From JBPYCR01 sp051846935 (GTDB taxonomy: Bacteria; Bacillota; Bacilli; Bacillales; Amphibacillaceae): DNA of 64,000 nucleotides. Under the pieces are notes generated by a model, which did not search any database, had not been told where the DNA came from, and worked only from the letters and a program-made list of their open reading frames with translations. A program made the translations under genes and the position numbers. Positions within the stretch are counted from its first letter, which is position 1; each line of letters begins with the position of its first letter. Location of the stretch: assembly GCF_051846935.1 (NCBI RefSeq), contig NZ_JBPYCS010000015.1, forward strand, positions 1-64,000. The letters run 5' to 3'. This document shows, piece after piece, positions 36,254 to 44,730 of the stretch.

Positions 36254-36982
36254 CTAAGACCTCTCCATATTATGGTGAATATCTTGTACATCCTCGGAAG
36301 CTTCTAACATACCAATTAATTGGAGCATTTTTTCCTCATCGCTTTCCGTGAGCTGACTAAACGTTTGTGGAATAAGAGTTATTTCTGCTTCTTCGATGGT
36401 ATACCCGTTTTCACGCAAATGTGATGTCACGTCGTGTAATTGTTCAGGGATGGTATAAATTTCATATACACCTTCAGACGTTTCAATGTCGTCAGCCCCA
36501 GCTTCAATTGCAGCTAGTGTGAGCTCATCTTCATCTATTAAGCGTTCTTCATCGATAATTACAATATAGCCTTTTCGATCAAACATGAAAGATACACAGC
36601 CCGATTCACCAAGGTTCCCATTATTTTTAGTAAATGCATGCCTTACTTCCGCTGCTGTTCTGTTACGGTTATCTGTCAATACGTGAACGATAATTGCCGT
36701 TCCACCTGGTCCGTACCCTTCATATGTAATTTCTTCATAACTTGCACCATCTAACGTTCCTGTCGCTTTTTTAATAGCTCGATCTATATTATCATTCGGC
36801 ATATTATCAGCCTTTGCTTTGTCAACAGCAAGTCGTAATGCTGGATTTGTTTCTGGATCTCCTCCTGCTTGTTTCGCAGCAGTATAGATTGCTTTTGCGT
36901 GACGCATAAAGATTTTCCCTTTTTTTGCATCTTGCGCATTTTTACGTCTTTGAATATTATGCCACTTGGAATGACCAGCCAC
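36254..36982 (-). CDS. yebC: YebC/PmpR family protein (YrbC)
   Basis: The 242-residue protein starts AGHSKWHNIQRRKNAQDAKKG, the family signature. Members act as transcription regulators or, by recent reports for YebC proteins, as translation factors at proline stretches. GTG 36982 has GGAG at eight bases. It precedes ruvA, as in many bacteria where yebC is linked with ruv genes. Confidence 0.95.
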   Translation of the reverse strand: MAGHSKWHNIQRRKNAQDAKKGKIFMRHAKAIYTAAKQAGGDPETNPALRLAVDKAKADNMPNDNIDRAIKKATGTLDGASYEEITYEGYGPGGTAIIVHVLTDNRNRTAAEVRHAFTKNNGNLGESGCVSFMFDRKGYIVIIDEERLIDEDELTLAAIEAGADDIETSEGVYEIYTIPEQLHDVTSHLRENGYTIEEAEITLIPQTFSQLTESDEEKMLQLIGMLEASEDVQDIHHNMERS

Positions 36983-37285
36983 TGGACATTCTCCTCTCTA
37001 GAAAATTCAAATCTAAGTATATCAAAAATATCACTATATATTAAGCACAACCCTCTCGTAGAGTCTGTCAAATAGATCGCAAACTACTTGCACTTATGAA
37101 TTTATGTAGCGGAAAAGGGGAATCCTAGCATTATTTAAAGAGCTTTTAGTATATGCTAGGAGCAGAAAAACGTTAATGCGCTCTTTCTTATTTTTTTACA
37201 GAAGGTTTGTGATTATAAGTTGGTAGCTGCATGTAAAAAAACGTTATATTTTTTTATTATCTCCCTACTGGTTTTAATTCCGATA
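36983..37285. other. Intergenic region between yebC and the coxA-like gene
   Basis: The region holds no convincing reading frame. It has an inverted repeat TCCTAGCA/TGCTAGGA near 37125-37160 with a 24-base loop and several A/T tracts. A TTGACA lies on the minus strand near 37067-37072, but no -10 at proper spacing was found. Confidence 0.5.
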
Positions 37286-37325
37286 ATCGAACTGTAATAC
37301 TAGGCAATCGTCCTTACAGTTCGAT
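37286..37325 (-). terminator. Hairpin downstream of the coxA-like gene
   Basis: ATCGAACTGTAA and TTACAGTTCGAT form a perfect 12-bp stem with a 16-base loop just after the gene. The U-rich run (CTTTTC) is on the plus-strand side, so its use as a minus-strand terminator is uncertain. Confidence 0.5.
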
Positions 37326-37334
37326 CTTTTCTCA

Positions 37335-37886
37335 TTATTCATCCTTTATTCGTATATTAAAATTCTCTTCAAAATAATGCTCTAAATTTTCTGCGATTTC
37401 CCTTTGTTTTAAACCAGCCTGAAGGTGACGCATTCTATTCCAGTGTATCTCATCCGTAAAAATTATTACTTCTTTTTCAGGGACGATTTCTTGTACAATT
37501 TGTCGTATGTTGTTACTAATATTGTCATTCGTATAATCGTTCAACGTAACAAAAACAATGATTTTACTATCTACGAGAGCTGCCTGTGCTTGCTTTATAT
37601 CCGTTTTTCTTTGTAACGTTTGGGCGATTAATAAAGATTCTTCTGTATTAAATATATTTCTTTCGTTGCCATCTGGAGCGATTCCTGCTTCATCACTTTG
37701 ATAGTAATCTTTGTCGGCATAATCATTAATTCCATGGCGTGCATTGTACTCTTCTTTCGTTTCATATCGAATTGGGTTTGGATTTGTACCCTCTTTTTCT
37801 TGTGACGTATCCTTTTGTCCATTCGAACAGCCCACAAACAACATAAACATTGCTGCAATCCATATTAAGTTCACCTTTTTTAGCAA
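37335..37886 (-). CDS. coxA: YhcN/YlaJ family sporulation lipoprotein (CoxA-like)
   Basis: The 183-residue protein has a lipoprotein signal peptide with lipobox LFVGC (Cys about residue 20), an Asn/Asp/Glu-rich linker and a YhcN/YlaJ domain (LLIAQTLQRKTDIKQAQAALVDSKIIVFVTL). In B. subtilis the YhcN/YlaJ-type lipoprotein CoxA (YrbB) is encoded beside safA and yrbC and is found in the spore cortex, so this gene is its likely counterpart. The start is TTG at 37886, after AAAGGAGG. That ribosome site is part of a hairpin described separately. Confidence 0.8.
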   Translation of the reverse strand: MLKKVNLIWIAAMFMLFVGCSNGQKDTSQEKEGTNPNPIRYETKEEYNARHGINDYADKDYYQSDEAGIAPDGNERNIFNTEESLLIAQTLQRKTDIKQAQAALVDSKIIVFVTLNDYTNDNISNNIRQIVQEIVPEKEVIIFTDEIHWNRMRHLQAGLKQREIAENLEHYFEENFNIRIKDE

Positions 37887-37891
37887 TTAGA

Positions 37892-37931
37892 AAACCTCCT
37901 TTATTTTATAGTTTTTCAACAAAGGAGGTCT
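37892..37931 (-). promoter_or_regulatory. Hairpin containing the coxA-like gene ribosome binding site
   Basis: On the minus strand AGACCTCCTTT (37931-37921) pairs with AAAGGAGGTTT (37902-37892) around an 18-base loop. The right arm is the ribosome binding site of the coxA-like gene, and TTTTC follows directly. It may be the nadE terminator, a translational lock, or both. Confidence 0.65.
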
Positions 37932-37945
37932 TTAATCGTGTTAAT

Positions 37946-38692
37946 TTAAGGTAACGATCGTCTAAATTGCGAAGGTATGTTTCGTTTATGCTCTGTCTGT
38001 TTGTGCATTTTTTCAATGATTAAGCGATCTTCATCTGGTACAGGCTCTCCTTTAATGAATGCGTCAATTTTGTCATATGTTGTACCCATTTCTTCTTCAT
38101 CTGTTTGACCTTCCCACAGATCTGCACTTGGTTTTTTATTTATAATATCATGAGGTACACCTAAATATTCCGCTAATTCACGAACTTCCTGTTTCGTAAA
38201 ATCAACGATTGGCAGCATATCAACCCCGCCATCTCCATACTTTGTAAAATAACCTGTAAACCATTCGGATGCATTGTCAGTGCCTACAACTAAATAGCGA
38301 TAATTTGTCGCTATCGTGTATAACGTACTCATACGAAGCCGAGCTCGTAAGTTAGCGTCAGCCATACGGTCTGTCTCTTTATTCCATTCGTTATTTTCGA
38401 TGAGTTGATTTTTTATATTCGAATACAACATTTTGTGTGTTTCTGTTAGATCGATCGTTAAAGGAGTAATTTTACTTTCAGCGATTACTTGGTCTGCATG
38501 AGCGATATCTTTCGGATTGCTCTTAAGTGGCATTGCAACACCTAAGGAAGCGTTAGGGAAAGCGCGTTTTATTAAATATGCTACGACAGCTGAATCTAAA
38601 CCACCACTGACTCCTACTAATAGTCCATTTGCATTTGCTTGTTTCGTTTGTAGCTGCAACCATTCCACTATTTGATTAACGGTTTTTTCCAC
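37946..38692 (-). CDS. nadE: NH3-dependent NAD+ synthetase
   Basis: NadE amidates nicotinic acid adenine dinucleotide to NAD+. The 248-residue protein has the PP-loop LLVGVSGGLDSAVVA near residue 27 and YLVVGTDNASEWFTGYFTKYGDGG. It lacks a glutaminase domain, so it should use free ammonia. It is somewhat shorter than B. subtilis NadE (about 272). GTG 38692 follows AAAAGGAG at ten bases. It lies between safA and the coxA-like gene, which separates two sporulation genes that are adjacent in B. subtilis. Confidence 0.93.
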   Translation of the reverse strand: MEKTVNQIVEWLQLQTKQANANGLLVGVSGGLDSAVVAYLIKRAFPNASLGVAMPLKSNPKDIAHADQVIAESKITPLTIDLTETHKMLYSNIKNQLIENNEWNKETDRMADANLRARLRMSTLYTIATNYRYLVVGTDNASEWFTGYFTKYGDGGVDMLPIVDFTKQEVRELAEYLGVPHDIINKKPSADLWEGQTDEEEMGTTYDKIDAFIKGEPVPDEDRLIIEKMHKQTEHKRNIPSQFRRSLP

Positions 38693-38777
38693 GTGTAGAT
38701 CGCTCCTTTTAGTATTATTTCTCGTCTATCTATTTTAACATTGAATGCCAGTTAAACAAAAGAGAAACAAAAATAAG

Positions 38778-39040
38778 GATTGAGTCAAGTATTTGTGGGT
38801 GTTATTTTAAGAAGTTAAAAAACCTCTCTTTGTATTCTTTAATTTTAGTATTGATTCCTACCGACCGCAGTAGATATACACTACGCTTTCCGAGGAGGAT
38901 GAAGCCGTGCCCGCGGAAAGCATCCACCTGCAGTGAAAATCAACGGTGTTATTCATGTGTATATCGTTCGAAGTAAAATTGATCACATATTATCTAGTTA
39001 GATTCGTGCATCTGTTCCCCCACAAACATTTTACTCATAC
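38778..39040 (+). mobile_element. IS256-like MITE, copy 2 (263 bp)
   Basis: This copy is nearly identical to copy 1 (four differences) with the same ends. It is flanked by CAAAAATAAG at 38768-38777 and 39041-39050, a 9-10 bp target duplication. The insertion point is the 3' arm and U-tract of the safA terminator, so part of that terminator is duplicated on the nadE side. It lies upstream of nadE. Confidence 0.88.
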
Positions 39041-39078
39041 CAAAAATAAGAAGAGACGATCTATCGCCTCTTCTTATT
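39041..39078 (-). terminator. Terminator of safA
   Basis: On the minus strand AATAAGAAGAGGCGA pairs with TCGTCTCTTCTTATT (one G-U) around a four-base loop, followed by TTTG. It overlaps the safA stop codon. MITE copy 2 starts directly after it. Confidence 0.85.
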
Positions 39079-39991
39079 TTTTTCCTTCATCAGACTTTTC
39101 GTATCCTGTATGGGAGCTTCCATGTAAATTAGGTGGTGTAGGATTGGAGCGTAACTGTCGATTTGGAGGATATGGCTCTGTTGAGTGATGGTGCATATTC
39201 ATCGTATATCCTTCTCCCATATGATCGTTGGGGTGCATATTAGTCATTGGCATCTGTCCAAAATTCATCTGTTGATTTTCCATCGATAAGCCCGTATGTG
39301 GATACGCAGAAATAGGATGTTGCATTTCTGAAGATCCGTCCATCATTCCATGCGGACAACTAGGTGGTTGACCGCCATACTGCATATAATTAGCTGGCAT
39401 TTGCATTGGTTGCATTGGCATATGATTAAAGTGCATAGGTGTGCAACAAGGATGGATATAATGACAGCACATTGGCATCATTGGCATTTGGTTGCATGAA
39501 CTTGGCACCTTCATTTGATCATGTAGATACGTATCCTGTTCTTTTTTTGCTTCCGTTTTGTTTATCGATTGTTCTTTTGCCATCTCTTTTTTATTTTCTT
39601 TTGGCTTTAGAGGTTCCGGAGCCTTTGGATAATCAAATGTCTTAGTCTGATACAGCTCTTGATCCATAACTGGCAACGGATGAATAGGATAGACGGGCAT
39701 ATGGTACATCGGCATTTTTAGCTGTATATCTTTTGGCTTTTCGTTATCATCCTCTTTAATTTGTGGCTTCGGTTTAACTTCAATGTTCTCTGTTTGCTTT
39801 ATCGCTTGTTCCTTTCCCATTTGTTTTTTTACTTGCTTGGCCGAACTTGGAATCTTAACTTTCATTCCAGGCATTATCATATCTGGACTAGCTACTTGCG
39901 CGTTCATCTGCTTTAATTCCTCAAAGGCAACACCATACTGCTTGGCAATCTCCCATAATGTATCCCCTTTTTGTACAATGTGTATCTTCAA
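39074..39991 (-). CDS. safA: Spore coat assembly protein SafA
   Basis: SafA directs inner coat assembly and sits at the cortex-coat interface. The protein of 305 residues has one N-terminal LysM domain (MKIHIVQKGDTLWEIAKQYG to MPGMKVKIPSS) that binds peptidoglycan, a Lys/Glu-rich middle, and a tail from about residue 160 dominated by Met, His, Pro, Cys and Gln (for example MPMMPMCCHYIHPCCTPMHF). TTG 39991, ten bases after AAAGGAG, gives the family N-terminus. A sigma-E promoter is expected but not clearly seen. Confidence 0.9.
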   Translation of the reverse strand: MKIHIVQKGDTLWEIAKQYGVAFEELKQMNAQVASPDMIMPGMKVKIPSSAKQVKKQMGKEQAIKQTENIEVKPKPQIKEDDNEKPKDIQLKMPMYHMPVYPIHPLPVMDQELYQTKTFDYPKAPEPLKPKENKKEMAKEQSINKTEAKKEQDTYLHDQMKVPSSCNQMPMMPMCCHYIHPCCTPMHFNHMPMQPMQMPANYMQYGGQPPSCPHGMMDGSSEMQHPISAYPHTGLSMENQQMNFGQMPMTNMHPNDHMGEGYTMNMHHHSTEPYPPNRQLRSNPTPPNLHGSSHTGYEKSDEGKK

Positions 39992-40280
39992 ACGAACCAA
40001 ACTCCTTTCTATCGTTAATGATCTAGGCTAATTACTCTATATCAACATATGCATCGGATTCATAAAAGTTGAAAAAATTTAGGAAACAACTATTAATTCT
40101 GATATTAAAAGAAAATCGAGCAAAACTGGATAGGTTCGAAGGTAATATACCATTTATTTAATCAAAATATTATAAGAGTTTGTTGCTGCCTATAAAAACT
40201 TGCATTTGTTCTAAGCAATAATACTACCGGATTTTACTCGTTGTTCTAAAAGAAGTAACATCTTTTTTAGGTTCTCTGGC
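39992..40280. other. Upstream region of safA, no gene seen
   Basis: The region is AT-rich with no open frame of note. On the minus strand it must hold the safA promoter, expected to be sigma-E dependent, but no -10/-35 pair convinced me. Confidence 0.4.
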
Positions 40281-40320
40281 GTAATGTGATTTTCCCTCAT
40301 CAACGGCATATATTGTACAT
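40281..40320 (-). repeat. Solo end of repeat family 2
   Basis: The 41 bases match 47394-47434 (the left end of copy B on its minus strand) with about five differences, including the ends GTAATGTGATTTT and ATATATTGTAC. No body of the element adjoins it. It is either a truncated copy or a remnant from excision. Confidence 0.6.
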
Positions 40321-40337
40321 CTCGTCTTTTTGACGCC

Positions 40338-40394
40338 AAAAAAGCCGTCTTCTCCTTACCGTTTTCGTAACGGTTTTTACATGAGAAGACGGCT
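40338..40394 (-). terminator. Terminator of pheA
   Basis: On the minus strand AGCCGTCTTCTC pairs perfectly with GAGAAGACGGCT, with an inner ACCGTT/AACGGT hairpin, followed by TTTTTT. It ends the spo0B-obg-pheB-pheA transcript. Confidence 0.9.
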
Positions 40395-40472
40395 GAAATC
40401 CAACCGACTTTAAGTTTACTTCAACCAGCTTATAACTCCGTATTCCCTGATTTACAAGCGAGCACATTTCTG

Positions 40473-41327
40473 TTATACATTCAACTGATATACAGGGTAC
40501 GTTCCTAAAACTGTAACTTGGCACCCTAATGCTTCCAGCTCTCCTTTTACACCTGGAAATAACACATCATCATATGGTTCATTTACATCAATAATAAAAA
40601 AATAGTTTCCTAATCCTGTTTTCATCGGTCTCGACTCAATTTTGGATAAGTTCATTTTTCGCCAAGCAAATGCTGATAACACTTGATGAAGAACACCTGC
40701 CTGGTCACTTGGTAGGGTAATTAATAAACTTGTCTTTTCTGTTTGTACAGCATGTTTAATTTTTACTTTACTTTTGTCCTTTGTCAATACCGCAAATCGT
40801 GTGTGATTATTTGGATAGTCATGAATGTTTTCTTTATAAATCTTTAATCCGTACTCTTTTGCTGCTAGTGAATTTCCTATTGCAGCAATGGAAGCGTGGG
40901 CTTCGCTTACGAGCTCTGCTGCTTTTCCAGTTGAAGATTCATAATAAATCGAAGCACTTGGCATATATTGATGAATAAATTGATGACATTGTGCTATTGC
41001 ATGACTATGGGAGTGCAAACCTTGAATATCGCTTAAATCACCGCTGAATGAATGCGGTACGAGTAAATGCTGTTTGATTGGAACTATTATTTCTGCTGCG
41101 ATTGGCAGACGAACTTGGTGTACTAAATAGTCGATCGTTAAATGGACCGTTCCTTCAATTGCATTTTCCATAGGTACGACCCCTATCTCAATCTCATCTG
41201 ATGCGACCGCATCGATACATTCAGGGATCGTTGTAAAACTATGTTTATGTTCTCCATTAAATGCTGCATCCACTGCTAATTTTGTAAAAGTACCTTTTGG
41301 GCCTAAATAGCCGATTCTATTTCTCAA
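40473..41327 (-). CDS. pheA: Prephenate dehydratase
   Basis: PheA converts prephenate to phenylpyruvate in phenylalanine synthesis. The 284-residue protein has the catalytic domain (IGYLGPKGTFTKLAV, GVVPMENAIEGTV, NNHTRFAVL with the catalytic Thr-Arg) and a C-terminal ACT domain with the ESRP motif for feedback binding of phenylalanine. The start is TTG 41327, eight bases after GGAGG. It is the last gene of its operon. Confidence 0.95.
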   Translation of the reverse strand: MRNRIGYLGPKGTFTKLAVDAAFNGEHKHSFTTIPECIDAVASDEIEIGVVPMENAIEGTVHLTIDYLVHQVRLPIAAEIIVPIKQHLLVPHSFSGDLSDIQGLHSHSHAIAQCHQFIHQYMPSASIYYESSTGKAAELVSEAHASIAAIGNSLAAKEYGLKIYKENIHDYPNNHTRFAVLTKDKSKVKIKHAVQTEKTSLLITLPSDQAGVLHQVLSAFAWRKMNLSKIESRPMKTGLGNYFFIIDVNEPYDDVLFPGVKGELEALGCQVTVLGTYPVYQLNV

Positions 41328-41343
41328 CCAATTTTCCTCCTCG

Positions 41344-41793
41344 TTATACCCCGGAGCTTAACATATCTACACGTTCAACAAAATCCAGTTGATTTAAATT
41401 ATGAATTAAATCGCTAATACTTCCTTCTATAAGTGAAATATCCAAAGACAGGGTTACATTTGCCTTTCCTTGTATCGGGATCGTTTGGTGAATCGTCAAG
41501 ACGTTACATCCCATCTCAGCTGCAATTTTTAAAAGCTTGGATAATGTACCCGTCCGATCTTCAATATGAAAAAATAACGTTATAATTTTTTCTTTTACCA
41601 TTGCTTTAAATGGATAAACCGAATCTTTATATTTATAGTAAGCACTTCGAGACAAACCTACTTTTTGAACGGCTTTATAGATTGTCATATTCTTCCCATG
41701 TTCAAGTAGCTCTTTTACCTCGATTGTTTTTTTCATTGCTTCGGGTAAAACATCTTGTCGCACCAAATAAAACTTTTCTTTATCTTTCTCCAT
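41344..41793 (-). CDS. pheB: ACT domain-containing protein PheB
   Basis: The 149-residue protein has an N-terminal helix-turn-helix-like segment (LPEAMKKTIEVKELLEHGKN, VQKVGLSRSAYYKYKD) and a C-terminal ACT domain (FFHIEDRTGTLSKLLKIAAEMG). It is the UPF0735/PheB family, located between obg and pheA as in B. subtilis. An amino-acid sensing regulatory role is likely but unproven. Confidence 0.92.
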   Translation of the reverse strand: MEKDKEKFYLVRQDVLPEAMKKTIEVKELLEHGKNMTIYKAVQKVGLSRSAYYKYKDSVYPFKAMVKEKIITLFFHIEDRTGTLSKLLKIAAEMGCNVLTIHQTIPIQGKANVTLSLDISLIEGSISDLIHNLNQLDFVERVDMLSSGV

Positions 41794-41821
41794 AGCAATC
41801 CCTCATTTATTGATCCTGTTC

Positions 41822-43093
41822 TCATTCAACAAATTCGAATTCAAAGTCAAGTAAACGAACACTATCTCCATCCAATGCACCCCGCTGACGTAGCGCTTCA
41901 TCGACACCCATTTTCCGTAGCTGTCTTGCAAACCGCTGTACAGACTCATCTGTACTAAAGTCAGTCATTTTGAAAAGTCGTTCAATCTTTTCTCCTGATA
42001 AAACAAATGTACCGTCCGATTCCCGATGTATATTAAAGTTAGCTATTTGTTTCTCGTATCGGTAGTGTACTTTTTCCTGGTGCTCTTGTTCAGCCTTTGG
42101 AATAGTTTCTAATTGATCGGCTATCGCAAACAATACTTCTTTTAACCCATTTTTTGTTAGTGCTGAGATTGGGTATACAGGTAAACGATCGCCTAACTTT
42201 TTCTTAAATTGCTGTAAATTTTCCTCTGCACCGGGCATGTCCATTTTATTTGCTATAATGATCTGTGGCCTGTCAAGCAAAGTTGTATCATATTCAGATA
42301 ATTCAACGTTTATTTTTGTAAAATCTTCATAAGGGTCTCTTTCTTCCGTACGTGCCATATCAATTACATGGACAATAAGTCTTGTTCGTTCGACGTGACG
42401 TAGAAACTGATGCCCAAGACCGACCCCTTCATGCGCTCCTTCAATTAAACCTGGTAAGTCCGCCATAACAAAGCTGCGCTGATCTTCCGTTGCAACGACA
42501 CCTAAATTTGGTGCTAAAGTAGTAAAATGATAATCTGCTATTTTAGGCTTCGCTGCACTAACAACAGAAAGCAGTGTCGACTTTCCTACACTTGGAAATC
42601 CTACAAGTCCAACATCAGCAATAACTTTAAGCTCGACTGTAATATCTTTCTCTTGGCCTGGTTCACCATTTTCTGCAATATTAGGAGCAGGGTTATTAGG
42701 CGTAGCAAATCGCATGTTTCCGCGACCACCACGTCCGCCTTGAACAATAACCGCTCGCTGCTTGCTCGCTGTCAAGTCAGCCAAAACACTTCCAGTATCT
42801 TTATCGTAAACGGTCGTACCAGGGGGAACGTAAACAACGAGCGGATCGGCATTTTTGCCATGCTTGCCCTTACTCATCCCATTTTCTCCGCGTTTTGCTT
42901 TAAAATGACGGTTGTAACGAAAATCCATTAAAGTGTTTAGTCCTTCATCAACTTCAAAAACAATGTCTCCACCATTACCACCGTCACCACCAGCAGGCCC
43001 GCCTTTTGGTACGTATTTTTCACGTCGATAAGCAACAAGGCCATTTCCACCATCACCTGCTTTTACAAATACGGTTACCTGATCAACAAACAT
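41822..43093 (-). CDS. obg: GTPase Obg (CgtA)
   Basis: Obg is an essential GTPase involved in 50S ribosome assembly, stress response and sporulation initiation. The 423-residue protein has the glycine-rich Obg fold (AGDGGNGLVAYRREKYVPKGG), the G domain (GFPSVGKSTLL near residue 165, ADLPGLIEGAHEG, NKMD) and a C-terminal OCT domain. ATG 43093 follows GAGGTG at six bases. The start lies just past the stop of spo0B. Confidence 0.97.
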   Translation of the reverse strand: MFVDQVTVFVKAGDGGNGLVAYRREKYVPKGGPAGGDGGNGGDIVFEVDEGLNTLMDFRYNRHFKAKRGENGMSKGKHGKNADPLVVYVPPGTTVYDKDTGSVLADLTASKQRAVIVQGGRGGRGNMRFATPNNPAPNIAENGEPGQEKDITVELKVIADVGLVGFPSVGKSTLLSVVSAAKPKIADYHFTTLAPNLGVVATEDQRSFVMADLPGLIEGAHEGVGLGHQFLRHVERTRLIVHVIDMARTEERDPYEDFTKINVELSEYDTTLLDRPQIIIANKMDMPGAEENLQQFKKKLGDRLPVYPISALTKNGLKEVLFAIADQLETIPKAEQEHQEKVHYRYEKQIANFNIHRESDGTFVLSGEKIERLFKMTDFSTDESVQRFARQLRKMGVDEALRQRGALDGDSVRLLDFEFEFVE

Positions 43094-43107
43094 CTTTTTC
43101 ACCTCTT

Positions 43108-43635
43108 TTAATGACAAGGAACAGTAAACCTACAATTAAATCCTGTATCCGTTCCTAGAACATCATATATTTTATCCTTTTGAACACATTTTTTGAAATT
43201 TTCTAAGCAAAGATCCTTACCATCAAACGAAAAATCTACTATAATCTTCGCATTGTCCGCTTGTTTATGAATACTTAGCTTTCCTTCAAAAAACGCGTCC
43301 TTTTCACTATGCTTTTCCAAGCAATGCATAAGATTTGCGCACAACAGTACAAGTTGATCGTCTGTACTTTGAAGATTAAGGTTTTCAATAAACATATCGT
43401 ATGTTATTCGGATGTTTCCATACACATGATTGAATTGCATAACCCATATCGCAAATTTAGGAGCTTGGAGGCTGAGTAACTTGCGCTCATTGTGAAAATT
43501 GTCGACGACTTGTGCGACCTTCTCGTTTACTTTTTTATTCATTTCCATATTTATGTACCCTTGAATAATTTGCAGTTCATTTAAAATATCATGCCGATAA
43601 TTTTGTATAAATTGGACGAGTTTTTCTTCATTCAC
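43108..43635 (-). CDS. spo0B: Sporulation initiation phosphotransferase Spo0B
   Basis: Spo0B passes phosphate from Spo0F to Spo0A in the phosphorelay. The 175-residue protein has a helical hairpin dimerisation region with the phospho-acceptor His15 in QNYRHDILNELQIIQGYI and a degenerate ATPase-like C-terminal domain. GTG 43635 has GGGGG at eight bases. It is upstream of obg, the conserved spo0B-obg pair of Bacillus. Confidence 0.93.
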   Translation of the reverse strand: MNEEKLVQFIQNYRHDILNELQIIQGYINMEMNKKVNEKVAQVVDNFHNERKLLSLQAPKFAIWVMQFNHVYGNIRITYDMFIENLNLQSTDDQLVLLCANLMHCLEKHSEKDAFFEGKLSIHKQADNAKIIVDFSFDGKDLCLENFKKCVQKDKIYDVLGTDTGFNCRFTVPCH

Positions 43636-43732
43636 ATTTAATTCCCCCTATTGTTATAGAAATTATAGCAAATAGGAGAAATGAATCATATTGATATATT
43701 TAATATTTGATATTTATATGATGAAAAGACTA

Positions 43733-43768
43733 AAAATAAAAACTCCAACCGGTACGATTGGAGTTTTT
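43733..43768 (-). terminator. Terminator of the rplU-prp-rpmA operon
   Basis: On the minus strand AAAAACTCCAA pairs with TTGGAGTTTTT around a nine-base loop, and the right arm ends in a T-run. Confidence 0.9.
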
Positions 43769-43772
43769 ATAA

Positions 43773-44063
43773 TTATGCTTCTTGTGATACAGGATAAATA
43801 CTTACTTTTTTACGGTCACGGCCATACCGTTCAAATTTAACGACTCCATCAACTTTAGCAAAAAGTGTGTCATCTCCACCACGGCCGACGTTTTCACCCG
43901 GATAGATTTTTGTTCCGCGTTGACGGTACAAAATTGAGCCGCCTGTTACAAATTGACCATCTGCACGCTTCGCACCTAACCGTTTAGCGTGAGAGTCACG
44001 ACCGTTTCTCGTACTACCTGCACCTTTTTTCTGTGCAAAAAACTGTAAGTCTAAACGTAACAT
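43773..44063 (-). CDS. rpmA: Large ribosomal subunit protein L27
   Basis: L27 lies near the peptidyl-transferase centre. The 96-residue protein has the Firmicute N-terminal extension MLRLDLQFFAQ that must be removed by Prp before ribosome function, followed by KKGAGSTRNGRDSHAKRLG. Its ATG overlaps the prp stop (TAATG). Confidence 0.97.
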   Translation of the reverse strand: MLRLDLQFFAQKKGAGSTRNGRDSHAKRLGAKRADGQFVTGGSILYRQRGTKIYPGENVGRGGDDTLFAKVDGVVKFERYGRDRKKVSIYPVSQEA

Positions 44064-44401
44064 TATCCAGCACCTCCTTCATTGATCTTTATAAACTGCG
44101 CATAATCGCGTTCAATTGTCTGCAAAGATATTAACATCGCTTCAAATAGATAACTAGCTTGATCGAATTGATCTTTTACAATCGACTTAGGTAGTTTCAC
44201 ATCTAAAAAACCACCATCAGAAGCTTGATCTATTTCAAGTTGTAGATTGCATAGCTCCATGACTGCATTAACCGCACCAAATGTGACAGCAGAAACTCCA
44301 GCACATACAAGATCGTAACCATACGGGCCGCTTTCTGCATGTCCATCAATTTGAAAGCCAGTTATCTTGTCCGCTTTGCGAAAAACATTTACATTAATCA
44401 T
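44063..44401 (-). CDS. prp: Ribosomal-processing cysteine protease Prp
   Basis: Prp removes the N-terminal extension of L27. The 112-residue protein has the catalytic His in IDGHAESGPYG and the Cys in DLVCAGVSAVTFG. It sits between rplU and rpmA, the conserved position (ysxB in B. subtilis). Confidence 0.95.
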   Translation of the reverse strand: MINVNVFRKADKITGFQIDGHAESGPYGYDLVCAGVSAVTFGAVNAVMELCNLQLEIDQASDGGFLDVKLPKSIVKDQFDQASYLFEAMLISLQTIERDYAQFIKINEGGAG

Positions 44402-44410
44402 CGGTTTGCC

Positions 44411-44719
44411 TTACGCGTTAATTTTATCAATTACAAGCTTCGTATATGGCTGACGATGTCCTTGTGTACGATGATAATTTTTTCTGCGCTTATATTTATA
44501 CACTCTTATTTTTTTCTGACGACCTTGCTTTTCAACTTTTGCAGTAACAGAAGCACCTTCAACGTAAGGAGATCCAACTTTAACATCTTCTCCGCTTACA
44601 AATAATACTTTGTCAAAAGTTACTGATTCGTCTGCTTCAGCATTGACCTTTTCAACATAAATTGCTTGGCCTTCTTCAACTTTTACTTGCTTACCACCTG
44701 TTTCAATAATTGCATACAT
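44411..44719 (-). CDS. rplU: Large ribosomal subunit protein L21
   Basis: L21 binds 23S rRNA. The 102-residue protein starts MYAIIETGGKQVKVEEGQAI, with the conserved C-terminal KRRKNYHRTQGHRQPYTKL. ATG 44719 follows AGGAGG. It leads the rplU-prp-rpmA operon behind an L21 leader. Confidence 0.97.
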   Translation of the reverse strand: MYAIIETGGKQVKVEEGQAIYVEKVNAEADESVTFDKVLFVSGEDVKVGSPYVEGASVTAKVEKQGRQKKIRVYKYKRRKNYHRTQGHRQPYTKLVIDKINA

Positions 44720-44730
44720 CTTTTAATGCA

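Noticed and set aside
37060..37075. TTGACA on the minus strand upstream of yebC
   Set aside because: No -10 hexamer lies 16-18 bases downstream; the nearest TAATAT is about 22 bases away.
40300..40524. 74-codon minus-strand frame across the pheA terminator
   Set aside because: It covers the end of pheA in another frame and the terminator hairpin, with no ribosome site.
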